A stretch of 64,000 nt of DNA from Edaphochlamys debaryana (Eukaryota; Chlorophyta; Chlorophyceae; Chlamydomonadales), in contig JAEHOE010000003.1 in NCBI GenBank assembly GCA_016858145.1, positions 496,001 to 560,000 of the forward strand. Reading direction: 5' to 3'. Each line of letters starts with the position of its first letter. The stretch's first letter is position 1. The notes under the pieces are model-generated. The model had not been told where the DNA came from. It did not search any database and saw nothing but the letters and a program-made list of their open reading frames with translations. The translations under genes were made by a program, and so were the position numbers. Positions 1-10,500 of this stretch are shown piece by piece.

Positions 1-80
1 TCCCCCACCACCCAAGGGCTCGCGAAGGTTCGCCTTCCAAGCCCCCCCCCTCCCTGCAACACCCCCCCACACACACATAC

Positions 81-1537
81 CTTCTTGTCCAGGCCGGCCA
101 CCAAGCGCCGCAGGGACTTGGCGTCCAGCGCCTGGATCTGTGGGGGAGGGGAGGAGGGGAGAGGAGCAAGAGGGGAGGGAGGGAGGCTGTCAGGAGCGGA
201 CCGCCGTGGCATCCCTCGCAAAGGGGCTTCGCTCGAGCTCAGCGGAATCCAGACCTGGAGACGGCCCGGCCTGGAGGAATGGAGGCCGCCGACATGGGCG
301 GAAGCAGACGGCAAGGCGGCCAACTGGCCAATAGGCTTTGCCTCGGTTAGCTAGCTACCGTGGGCACAGCGGAGGAGCGGAATAGGATGGCCGGGGAGCA
401 TGGAGAGTCGGTGATGAAGAGTCGGGCTGGCGGTCAACTGAGCAGTAGCCGGCAAGGCGGCCAGCATGGCCTCAGCGCTGGGCGCAAGTCCGTAGCGGCT
501 GCCAGCCAGCCCTGTCCAGCCCCAAGCTTGCCGCGCACACGACCCCACGCCGCCCGGGCGCCGCAGCCGCAGCCCCGCACTCCAGGAAACATGGCCCCAC
601 GTGCTGTTGCCGTCGAGGGGGACCCAGGCCCCCCCGGTCTGCCTACCCCGCCCCCTGCTGGAGCAAAAGCACCGCCGCCGCTGCGCCCCTGCACCCGTCC
701 CGCCACCACCCCTCCCAGCCTTGCCGCCTCTGCCGCGTCCGCCCAGCCCCTCCCCCGCCTCTGCCCTCAGGCTTGGGCCCATGCCCATGGACCGCCTTCA
801 CTCAGCCTGGATCTGGCGTCCCCCCCCCCACGGACGGCCCCCGCCTCCTGCACCCGTGAGGTCAACCCACCTGGTCAATGTTGGCCTCCTCCTCCGCCTG
901 GCGCAACAGCTCCTCTGGATCCAGCTGTTGCACGGGGGCGCATCTGGATTCGCCGCTGGGCCCCGCCCCGTCGCCGCCCTCCCCGGCCATAGCGGCTTGG
1001 TGGGGGTCAAGGTAGTACCTGTTGAGGGGCGGAGGGGGGTGAGATTGAGGATTGAGAGGAGCCGTGGTGAGCTCCAAGATGGGTAGCGGCCAGAGAGGCC
1101 GACACGTTAAGCAGTGAGCGGAGAGCAGAAGTGGCCGAGAGGCGTGGGGACGGAGGAGGTTGTGGAGGACTGCTGAGGGAACGGCTAGGCTGAGGGGCGA
1201 GACGGGGAAGACGGCGGGTGCCCCTTGTCAGCTCCGCCGCCCCTTGCGCCCGGCAGGGGCATGCCACCCGCAGTTGCCACCCCAGACGGGCATATGTCGC
1301 ACAGACGGCATCCAGGATGCTTCAGTCGGCGGTGGCTGCGCCGGGATCGAGAATGCGTCCCGCGAGCTCACAGTTTGTCGCAAAGGCCGCTCACCCGAGA
1401 CCATGCTCGTCGACCTTGAAGACATATCCCGGCTTGGCGCCAGCAAACCGCGACGCCGGCAAGAACTCCTTGCCGCTCGGCGCCGAGAGGCCCTGCAGAG
1501 CCGCTTGCAGCACCCAAGTTGCATTGTTTGTAGCCAT
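81..1537 (-). CDS. CTNNBL1-like spliceosome-associated protein, N-terminal exons (partial)
   Basis: Three in-phase exons are visible: 1395-1537, 871-1018 and 81-137; the rest lies beyond the left edge. Exon 1 starts at ATG 1535-1537 (MATNNATWVL) and carries the PGYVFK..GLG half of a motif completed across the first splice junction as GLGYYLD, a phrase found in many eukaryotic nuclear proteins. Exon 2 ends LLRQAEEEANIDQ, and exon 3 reads IQALDAKSLRRLVAGLDKK, which resembles the plant form of the segment opening the conserved core of beta-catenin-like protein 1, an ARM-repeat protein of the Prp19/CDC5L spliceosomal complex. The donors GTGAGC, GTGGGT and GTATGT and the acceptors CAACAG and CCACAG fit this reading. 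The gene diverges from the plus-strand gene starting at 1945. The exon structure is well supported; the family name rests on about 20 residues plus the upstream acidic stretch and is provisional. Confidence 0.55.
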
Positions 1538-1944
1538 GGCTAATTTACAAATTGTTCAGCTAGGCAGAAGGGTAGCGGGTAAGAAGGATCGCAGGCTCAG
1601 CTGCAAAATGGTCGAGGTCCGGGCCTACACGCCCTCCCGCGTCACGACGGCACATTGCTGAGCCATTTCGTCGGATCGTGTGTTTCAGGGGGTATTTGGT
1701 TGTAGGGGCACACTCCTGGGTCCCGACCCATGATTGCACACTGTGCCATGCCGGAAGGGCTTCCAAAAGCAGGGCTTGAGCTCGCCTGCCCCCCGACCCC
1801 TACTCACTGATCACCACTTGCTACTCCCATACATAGCACTGCTGTGCTCCGGCGTCCTCTCAGCTCACGCCCAGTCGCGCGGTTGCGTAACGCATCGGCC
1901 GGAGCTCAGCCGAGGCACACGCGGCGAAGACACGGACACACGCC
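1538..1944. promoter_or_regulatory. Shared divergent promoter interval
   Basis: The 407 bp between the start codons of the minus-strand CTNNBL1-like gene and the plus-strand gene at 1945 must hold both 5' UTRs and both promoters. I see no canonical TATA box or other motif that I can support. This entry rests on gene arrangement only. Confidence 0.4.
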
Positions 1945-4900
1945 ATGTCGCAATACCCGCCATACCCGCAGCAATACCCGCCTCCGCACGAGCCCAACTA
2001 CTACCCGCCAATCCCGCCATCGGCACCCCCGCTCTCGAGCGCCACCCCGCCTTCCCACCACCACAGCCACCACCACCACTCCAATGGTATGCGCCGCTCG
2101 CGGAGGACTCTGGGCTCAGCAAGCCGGCTGACAGCGGGGGGGCTGGAGGAGTGGCGCAGGCCCTGCGGAGCACACAACTGGGGGGGGACGCCGTCTTGGG
2201 GGAGCGAGCGTACCGGGTTCCCAGATTCCCAGATGTCTGGGGGACAGGAGCGGCGTACAGGTGCTCAGGAGGCCTCTACGGGACGGGCTACGGCTTGGGG
2301 AAGCAGCTTTCACGGTCCCAGCGGCAGCATGGGGCACCTAAGCAGGCACAGCGACAGCCGTGGTACTGGCGGGGTCCTAAACAGAGTCAGCGGAGGCCGG
2401 GGCCGGCCCCGGCCTTGGAGTGTGGGGGGGCAAGGACCTCGGCTCCTCCGCCGCGCCCGGCCCAGAGCGCTCGGATGGCACGCATTCCTCTGCCCGCCTC
2501 AGCCTATCCCACCCGATCAACCCACACGCGCGATGTCCTGCCTTGCAAACAACTCCGCCGCCCCCTCGGCCGCCCGGACACACGCTGCGCAGGGTCCGCC
2601 CCGCCGCCGCCCCCGCCCCCGCCCGTGGCGGGCCCCGGGCCCACGGCTGTGTACGTGGCCCCTCCCAGGATCGAGATGCAGCCCTGGGTACGGCAGATCA
2701 TGACTAACGGGGCATGGGGGGCCCAGGGCTGCAGAGGCAGGGCAAAGGGAAGAGTGAGGTGGTCTTGGGTGCGTGGGAAGGGGGGTACCGGCCTCGGGCG
2801 CCGGGCCTACGGTGGCAACCGTGCTGTGCCTAGCCCTCACGCGCGTGCTGTGCCGTGCCGTGCTGTGTGCCCCGTGCGATGGCACGCAGGCAAAGGACGT
2901 GTGGCGCTGGCTGGTGGACAACACGCAGGGCGTGGCGCGGGTGGACCTGCGGCGGCCCACGTGAGGAGTGGGGGACGGGGGAAAGGAGGGGGGGGGGGAA
3001 GGGGAACTGAAGGAGGCGTTGGGTTCGTGCCAGGGGGGTTGAAACATGTGGACCTGCGGCGGCCCTCGTGAGGAGGAGGGAGGGGGGGCGTGCGTGTTTG
3101 CCGCTGAGGGGGGTTGCGTTGCCTCGCCAGTGGGAGTGCCAGTGGGGCTGGGGGCCGGGGAGGATGGAGAGAGGGTGCTGGGTACATGAGGTGGGCAATT
3201 TTGGCCCCGGGCCTGGATTGGAAGCAGTACGTGCCGCGTCCGCATTGCAATCACCAGCATCGTCCTCCCGGCCTCGCCCTCCGTGTCATGAGTTGCCCCA
3301 CCTTCTTTATACAGCTTCGCTCCCCTGCCGCCTCCCCGCTCCTCTCCCTCCCTCTCGCGTTTGCCTCCACCTCCTCTCTCCATTCTCCCTCCCTCACCGC
3401 TCCTCCCCTTCCCCCGCTCCCAAAGGGTGCCCCTGCCCGAGCAGTACGACGGAAACCTGCTTGTCGTACGGCCACGTGGGGCGCCGGAGGGCCGCGGGCG
3501 CTTCGGGGGCAGGCGCCAGGCGGCGCAGCCGCCCATCATGACGTAAGCGGGTCAGGGAGCAGGGGGGAGAGGGACGGGGGAGAGGCACGGGGGAGGGGGG
3601 CGGGGGAGGGGTAAGGGGCTTGGAGGAGGCCTGAGGGTGCGATGGCGGAGGGCGGAGGGCCAGGGTGCCCTGCCTAGCCCACCTGTTCGCAACGCGCCCC
3701 TCAACCCTACCCGAAACCGCACCGCCGTACACCGCCGTACACACAGGCCCATGTACGGCCAGGTGGTGTACGACATGCCGGGCAACACCGCCGCCGCCAC
3801 GGGCAGGAACATGCCGACCGGTGAGTGGCAGGGGTTGGTCGGGCGCGGGAGAGGCGGGGTTCTTCTGGCTCCCGTCTAGCCCTCACCCCACATCGGCCAC
3901 AGCCTATCAAGCTGTCCTCCTCCCGCCTCCTCCCGCCTCCTCCTTGACCCCCTCCCCCCAAAGGCGCCCGCATCAAGATAACCCGCTCCTTCATCGTGGG
4001 GGGCCCCAAGCAGCGAGCCAAGGCCAAGGCCAAGGCCCGGGCGCAGGCGGCCAGCGACGGAGGCAGGGAGGCCAGCAGGTGAGGGGGTGTGCGGGGCGGG
4101 GGAGAGAGGGGGCGGCCCAGCGCCACACTGCACCGCACTGCACTGCACCCCTGCGCACCCCGCCGGTTTGCGGGCACAACACCCGGTCGTGCTTACGACG
4201 GCTTCGGCCAGCTCCCCCCGCTCGTGCTACCGCGAAGGATGAACCCACTTCTCCCTCCACCCGAGCTCCAGCAGTGACAAGAACCCCCCTCCGCTCCTCC
4301 CACCCTCCGCCCCTTCCTCCCTCCCCTCCGGCCCCCTCCCACCCCTGCCACGCCTCCGTCTCCCTCCCCCAGCTCCAGCAGCGACGAGCTGGAGGAGGTC
4401 AAGGAGGCGGTGCGGGGGCTCATCCCCGATTCCCTGCGGCGGCGGCTGCGCATGTGGGCGGACAAGCCCCTACTCGACATGGGCGTGGGGGTGAACCTGG
4501 ACATGGACCTGCAGCAGGTGGGGGGGTTGAGGGGCCCGGGAGATCCGGGATCCGGGATCCAGGATCCAGGAGGAGATTACACGGGCCGGGGAGCTGCTCG
4601 GGGGGTGGGGGAGAAACTGGACATGGACCTGCAGCAGGTGGGGGTTGAGGGGTGTTTGGGGGGAAGGGGGAAGGAGGGTTCACGTGGTCCAAAGACACGG
4701 TGGTGGGACTAGCGTGTGTGAGGGTGGTTGGGAGCAAGGCAAGGGCAACCCCCGCCGTTTGGCCGTGGGCCTGCTTGGGGCGTGGAGCGTGGGGGCGGGG
4801 GCCAAAGGCTTGGTGCGCATAGCTGCACTGCACCAGCGGGCAGCGGGCACATGCATGTCATCACCAACCGCTCCCAACCGCCAGATCCAACCGGTGGCGC

Positions 4901-5675
4901 GGATCAAGATCAAGGACTTCATGTCCCTGTCGGTGAGGGGAGGGGAGAAGGGCAGGGGGAATGGAGCAGCTCAGGGCTGGGGAGGGCAGTACAGGCCCCC
5001 AAGCGCTTCACTGCGCCGCCTTCGCACCTGCCAGCTACCACCTCCGCCACCGCCCCCCCTTCCCCCAACGCCCTTCCCCCCGGCCCCCCTGCCCCCAGGC
5101 TGCACCCATGGGCTTGCTCAAGCTCAGCCACAGCTTCCCCATCGGCCCCGTGGCGCTCAAGGTGGGGGGGAGCGGGTGGCAGCGAGGGAAGGGGCAGAAG
5201 GGGGACCAGGGTATAGGGAGAGGCGAGAGGGGGCGGGAGCAGGGGCTGGGCAGGGGGGCGCGACGGGTAAGCTGCTGCAGAGTGGGAGGCAGGGATGGGG
5301 CGTTTTGCCGCTGTCCCGCTGATGCCCCCCCCCCTCCCCGCCCCCCCCCAGGTGCGCTACGAGCTGCCGCTGGAGCACTCCAAGACCTTCTGGCAGCCCC
5401 CGGCCCGCCTGCTGGTCCGGTGGGTGGTGGTGTTTGGAATGCGTAGGGTCAGCGCGTGATAAGTACAAGTGCAGTCGTGAGTGGGTGTGGGTGGTGGTGT
5501 GTGTTGGGGGGGGGCTGCGGGTGCTGTTGGCAACCAGGGCTCCTGGAGGGCGGGCGTGCTAGCGGCCGCGGCGAATCGAGGAGGAGCGGGAGGCTCTTCC
5601 GGCGCAGTGGGGCCGTAGAGCGCACGTGCCTCCTCCCCCACCTGACCCTCTGCCCCCCCCCCCGCCCCCCTGCCG

Positions 5676-5713
<38 letters not shown>

Positions 5714-6561
5714 CCCCCCTGCACCCCAGGCTGGACAACGCCGCCGGCTCCGGGGTGCACCTCACCGCCTCGGGCCTCGAGTTCGACGAGCAGGTATGTG
5801 TGTGTGGGGGGGGGGGCCTCGAGTTCGACGAGCAGGTCAGCAGAGATCCGTCAAGCATTTACCTTGAAAGCCGGAACCATCCTTGCCGCGTTTGTTATCC
5901 TCGAACCACCCTGCAAGACCCGGTTGCGCATTGTTTCAACCCTGCGTCGCGAGTTCGTGTTCCATTTGTCTTCCAAGCGACCAGGCGACTTCCACCCCCC
6001 ACCTCAGGGCGCTCCGTGCAGCAGAGGCTGTGCACCGCGCCCCGCCCCGCCACCGTGCCCTCACGCCTTTGCCTAATCAGAGCTTGCTCCCCTCCCCCAT
6101 CGCCCCCTCCCCCCCCACACACACACAGGTGGTTCGCTTCGGCTCCAACGTGTCCATGCGCGCCTCCGCGGCCCTCAACTTCCCGCGCCAGCTGCCCCTG
6201 CAGGCGGGTCGGGGGCTGGGGCCGGGGCTGGGGCTGGGGCTGGGGCTGGGGCTGGGGCTGGGGCTGGGGCTGGGGCTGGGGCTGGGGCTGGGGCTGGGGC
6301 TGGGGCTGGGGCTGGGGTGGGCGTTGGTGCCCCTAGCTAAGCCCGGCGTGGGTGCGGCGGCTGGGGGGGCAACAGGAAGGCAGCGGGCGGCAGCCGGGAC
6401 CACAGGGGCAGTGCTAGCCACGGGTAGGCAGGTCGGGTTGGGCGGGTGTCGTGACGCTCCCGCCCCGTTGCCCCTCGGACCTCGGCCCCGCAACCCCGCA
6501 GGAGGGCGAGCCGCCCTTCGAGCTGCGCGTGCACCGCCTCAGCCTCAAGAGCATTTGGTAG
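1945..6561 (+). CDS. Uncharacterised 13-exon protein with beta-rich C-terminus
   Basis: The model has exons 1945-2086, 2593-2687, 2890-2960, 3426-3542, 3747-3820, 3964-4078, 4373-4517, 4885-4932, 5099-5161, 5352-5419, 5730-5793, 6129-6203 and 6502-6561, giving 378 aa. The N-terminus is Tyr/Pro-rich ([14 protein letters not shown]) with a His run. The middle holds a short Trp-rich segment (VWRWLVDN) and a Lys/Ala stretch ([13 protein letters not shown]). The last ~170 residues alternate short hydrophobic strands ([53 protein letters not shown]), suggesting a beta-sheet or beta-barrel fold. An outer-envelope pore of the OEP type is one loose possibility. I do not recognise the family. Exon 2 and the N-terminal intron are the least certain parts. 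Intron 12 uses a GC donor (CTGCAG/GCGGGT) to keep frame. Several introns contain near-copies of adjacent exon ends. Confidence 0.6.
3049..3077 (+). repeat. Intronic near-copy of exon 3 end plus its 5' splice site
   Basis: The sequence GTGGACCTGCGGCGGCCC followed by a GTGAGG donor occurs at the end of exon 3 (2940-2966). It recurs, with one C-to-T-type change before the donor (CCAC versus CCTC), about 110 bp downstream inside intron 3. Confidence 0.8.
4616..4655 (+). repeat. Intronic near-copy of exon 7 end plus its 5' splice site
   Basis: The final codons of exon 7 (CTGGACATGGACCTGCAGCAG) plus the donor GTGGGGG and following TTGAGGGG at about 4497-4536 are repeated 120 bp later at 4617-4655 in intron 7. 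A degenerate copy of the exon 7 start (GAGCTCCAGCAG) also sits upstream in intron 6 near 4263-4275. Confidence 0.8.
5645..5730. repeat. Poly-C tract in intron 10 acceptor region
   Basis: An almost uninterrupted C-tract, with an unbroken core of more than 30 C, forms the polypyrimidine region before the exon 11 acceptor at 5729. Length polymorphism or sequencing error is likely here. Confidence 0.85.
5815..5838 (+). repeat. Intronic copy of exon 11 end plus its 5' splice site
   Basis: GGCCTCGAGTTCGACGAGCA followed by GGT closes exon 11 (5774-5795) and is repeated exactly about 40 bp downstream in intron 11, recreating a second potential GT donor. Confidence 0.85.
6211..6318. repeat. (GGGGCT)n hexanucleotide repeat
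   Basis: About 17 perfect GGGGCT units lie inside intron 12 of the uncharacterised gene, directly after its GC-type donor. The tract is strongly G-rich on the plus strand and could form G-quadruplex in the nascent RNA. Confidence 0.95.
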
Positions 6562-7536
6562 TGGGCCCAGGCCCCGGGCCCGTATGGGCCGCCTGGGCCT
6601 GGCTTGGGCCCGTTCGGGCCTGAGGCCGGAGAGTGTTGGAGGGCGTCGGCGTTAGCTGGGCGAGTAGCGGGAAGGGTAGGGATGGTGGGCTGGGTATGTG
6701 GGAAGAAGTAGCAGCACCGGCGGGGCCGGTGGAGACCGGTAGAGGCCCGGAGAGCACTGATGGCAGCGGCACAGGGCGGCACACGGGTAGGGCGGGCCGG
6801 GTATGGCGGGGCGGAGGATGAGCATCGTTGTGAGGGCGAAGCAGCCATGCGGCATGCTGCTCAGGGTGCAAGACTACAAGCCGTTGAGAGGGCGGGTTCA
6901 ACGAGGCCCACGCGGGTTGAACATGGCAATGGTGTACGGGTGCGGCTCAGACGCGGGCCTGGCCGCCGGTCCGTGCGGAACACCATCAATTGACTCGCTG
7001 GAGTTTGATAGGCCGCCATGCGATGGTGTGGTGCCTGCTCGTTGCCCCCACAGGATGTGGATGTGGACATGCGGTGATGTTTAACAAATGTATGGCCGCG
7101 TGCGGTGTGGCCGTTGCTACTGTCCTCCTGGCACGAACGAAGGGACCTTAGCACGGGTTTATGCCACCGCCGTACCGATGACACCAACGAGTGACCAAAC
7201 GAACTCGGTGCGTGGGAATTTCCTCCTCGTACGGCACCCGCGCTCAAGTGGCGTCAACCCAGCAACCCTCACAAGCCTACTCATCTGCGGGGCGCCTTTA
7301 TGTCTTGCCGCTGCGTAGTCAATACAGTAGAGCCACAGCGTTGAAACTGAAAGGTTGGAGCAGGGTTGGACCACAGAAAGTCCAACTTTCTGCGCGAGCT
7401 TCCATCAAGAGCGCTCTAAGGCGCTTGTGATTGCTGAAGCTGCAACACACGGTCGTCGCTGTATACTTCTTTGAGGCCGTTGTTCTCGCCAGCTACACGG
7501 CGAAGAGTCGCCTCTCTCTAATCCACGCGTGGAGCC
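6562..7536. other. Intergenic: 3' UTR of 1945-6561 gene and promoter/5' UTR of Patched copy A
   Basis: No convincing coding exon is visible. The interval should hold the 3' UTR of the upstream gene and the promoter of the first Patched-type gene. I saw no TGTAA signal in it. Confidence 0.4.
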
Positions 7537-10500
7537 ATGCGCTGCCTGCGCAAAGTATCATCAGCGGTAGATAGAGGTGAGCGATGTGGGAAACTGCGAG
7601 GACCGGGTCGGCCGAATGAGCTGCGGTCGCTCATCGCCACAAGCCCTTGCGCCTACGCTCTAGCTCCTGCGCTGGCACATTACGGTCGTGCTAGTAGCCA
7701 TGATGATGCAAACGTTATAGACGGCTGGCGACTGCAGGCCATATGCTGATTCCCCATGTTTGCACGCACGCACTGGGCCGAACCGGCGTGAGCGCTGCAA
7801 TATTACAGGCTCCAAGAGTACTTAGCTGTGCTGACCAGCCTGAACACGGCCTAGACCGGCGGTCTCACACCTCCGCACACGCAAACCCTCACCCACCCGA
7901 ACCCCCCGGACCCTCCTGACCCTCCGCTCACGCCCTGTCGCCTCGTCCCCGCTCCCCTCCACCCCGCCACAGGCTTCACGCGCTTCTACCGATGGCTGGG
8001 CGTGCGCGTCGCTCGGCGGCCCTGGCTGGTCATCAGCCTGGCGGCGCTCGTCACGCTGGCCTGCTGCGCGGGCTTCATCAAGTGCGTGCGGTGCTGCGGG
8101 CTTGCCGCAGAGGCGGTCGGGCCGGCTCCAGCGGGCGGCAATGCTGCCTCTGCAAAACCTTTGAACAAGAGCTCTCGTCTAAGGACACGAAACCAGACTG
8201 GCCTGCGCCGGCCAGGGCTCAACGACGCTGCTCGGTCGTTGCAAAGCGCTGACACGCAGCCCCGTCCCCCTCCACCACGCTCCATCCCCCCCACAGGTTC
8301 TCAGTGGAAGAGGATGCCGAGAAGCTGTACACTCCCCAGGTGGGTTAACGGTTTGCTGGGTCAGTGCTTCTGCCTTGTCCGCTGGCGCCGCCGTCCCCGA
8401 GGCCCGGTGCAAGCGCGAGGGTGCATTACCGGCATGTTTCTCCGTCCATCCCGTCCACAGAACGCGCCCTCGTTCACCGATAAGGAGTACGTGGAGGCGG
8501 CGTACCCCGTTGACTCTTTGCAGGTGGGGTGGGGTGGGATGGGGTGGGGTGGGGCAGATGAGGCATGATGAGGCTCCGCTTTGCGTGTGGGTGGCAGACG
8601 GCGGGAGGCCCTAGCCCTGCTCGACTGGTTCCGGTTCGACCGGGGAGCGAAGACCCACGACCAACCTTCCAGCAGCAACCGGACGCACGCGCGCACTACC
8701 TCTGATCCCCTCTGATCTCCTCTAATCCCTCAAAAGGTCAAGCTCCTGGCCCTTGCTGCGGGTCAGACGGGCGCCAACATCCTCAGCAAGCCCTACCTGC
8801 AGGAACATCTAGCATCCTACCTCACAGTCACAAACCAGGTAGGCGCGCCGGACGATGGCAAGATGGACAGCCCTTGGCCGTTGTGGCTGCGGGTGCGACC
8901 GCTGGCACCGTCTTGTGCTGCAGCAGAAGCACTGATTACGGGTCTTCCCTGTTGCTTTCAACAGACGGTGGTTGTAGACGGCAAGTCGTACACCTGGACT
9001 CAGGTTTGCGAGACCGTCTCCCCTACAAACCCCGAGTGCCGGGTGAGCTTGGGGGGCCTGGTGGGGTGCCTCCCGTCACAAGGGATGCCTCGACATGAGC
9101 TGGGCGACACGGCCTTGTGCAGGGGGGCTATAACTTAAGCGCGGATTCTCAATGTGCATTACCTGTTCGGCTGCAGGTGGACTCGATCCTGCGCTTCTGG
9201 GCCTACGACCCCGCCCGCCTGGCCGCGGATAACAACATCCTCGACACCATCAACAATCGGTGGGGGAGCGGGGCCGCGGGCTGCGGGGGTGCTGGGGAAG
9301 GACCGGTTAGCGTTAGGTCATGCCTTGCTTAGTTCGTACAGGCCGGGGCAGCTGCTTGCCGTACGGTGCTATATGCTCAGTGCAGAGCTGTGCGCAGGCC
9401 TGCACAAGGAGGAATGGTATCTTTCTATCTAACACTTTCCTCACCTCATGTCAGGTCCGTAACTGACTACCTGGGCCGATCCATCTCCCTGGATTGGGTG
9501 CTCGGGGGCGTGCGGAGGGACGCCACGGGAGCGGTGGTGGCAGCCGAGGTCTTCCAGACCGTCATGGACCTGCGGTACGACCCGGTGAGTGCTGCCGTAC
9601 ATGCCGTACAAGTGTACGTGCATGCGAGTTTTGCTCGATACCCCCGCTGGAGTCTCTCCTATCGCCAAGCAAGTTGTACGGCGTCACTGCATTCTGTCCC
9701 ACCGCCATCCCCCAACCCCGCAGCCTGAGGGCGAGAAGGACGACGAGGTATCCATTGAATACCAGAAGCGAATCACTGAGGTGCGTGGGGCGGTTCGTGT
9801 GATTTTGCTGGATGCCCCTCAGGACCGTGGGACGGACTGGGTGGCAGCTGGTGGAGGTGTGAATGGCCGGGCGGGCACGGCAGGGATCCAGTGCAGGCGG
9901 GCGGCGCGAGTAGCTGCAAGAAGTGGATGCCGGGGCGCAATCGTCTTACTCGTCGGCTGCCACATATCGTCCAGGTCGGCTACGACACCTATCGCGGTCC
10001 GCTGCTGGAGCAGTTCGTTTCTTGCGTCGGAGCGATCGGCAGGGAATCATGTGAGCATCTGGGGCGCGCGTGGGATAACGGGGAACGGGGCGCGTGAGTC
10101 AGCATGGCGCAAGGCACTCGGTCCACAGCCGGGGGCCTGGGGCCGGGCTCCGCTTAGCGTTGTTGTTCCAGCCTGCCATACTAACTCGTGCTCTGTGACG
10201 TACGTCTGCCGTACGCAGCGGAGGCCATCAACTCTGACGTGTCACGCCTCTCCGTGGGCTACATCCTGCTCATCATCTACACTATCGTCGTGCTGTACCG
10301 CAACAGGTACGGCAATGCCGCACGAAGTGTGCTGATGGTGTGGACGTGACGATTCGTGGCCTGCAAACCTTCAATGGAAGCTTGAATCCCCCTCCTCTCA
10401 CGTCTCACCCACACCGCGTGTCCACAGCTGGGCCTACCAAAAGGCGCACGTGGCTCTCGGATCCTTCCTTGCCATTGGGATGGGCATCGCGGCGGATTTT

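Noticed and set aside
1734..3071. 445-codon plus-strand open frame across the start of the 1945-6561 gene
   Set aside because: It runs through clear splice sites and intronic G-runs in a GC-rich region where stops are rare; only short parts coincide with the spliced exons.
2517..3539. 340-codon minus-strand open frame
   Set aside because: Antisense shadow of exons 2-4 of the plus-strand gene; Pro/Ser-rich translation with no conserved motif.
5883..6623. Repeated Gly/Leu/Gly/Trp open frames around 6200-6320
   Set aside because: They are translations of the (GGGGCT)n intronic repeat, not protein-coding sequence.
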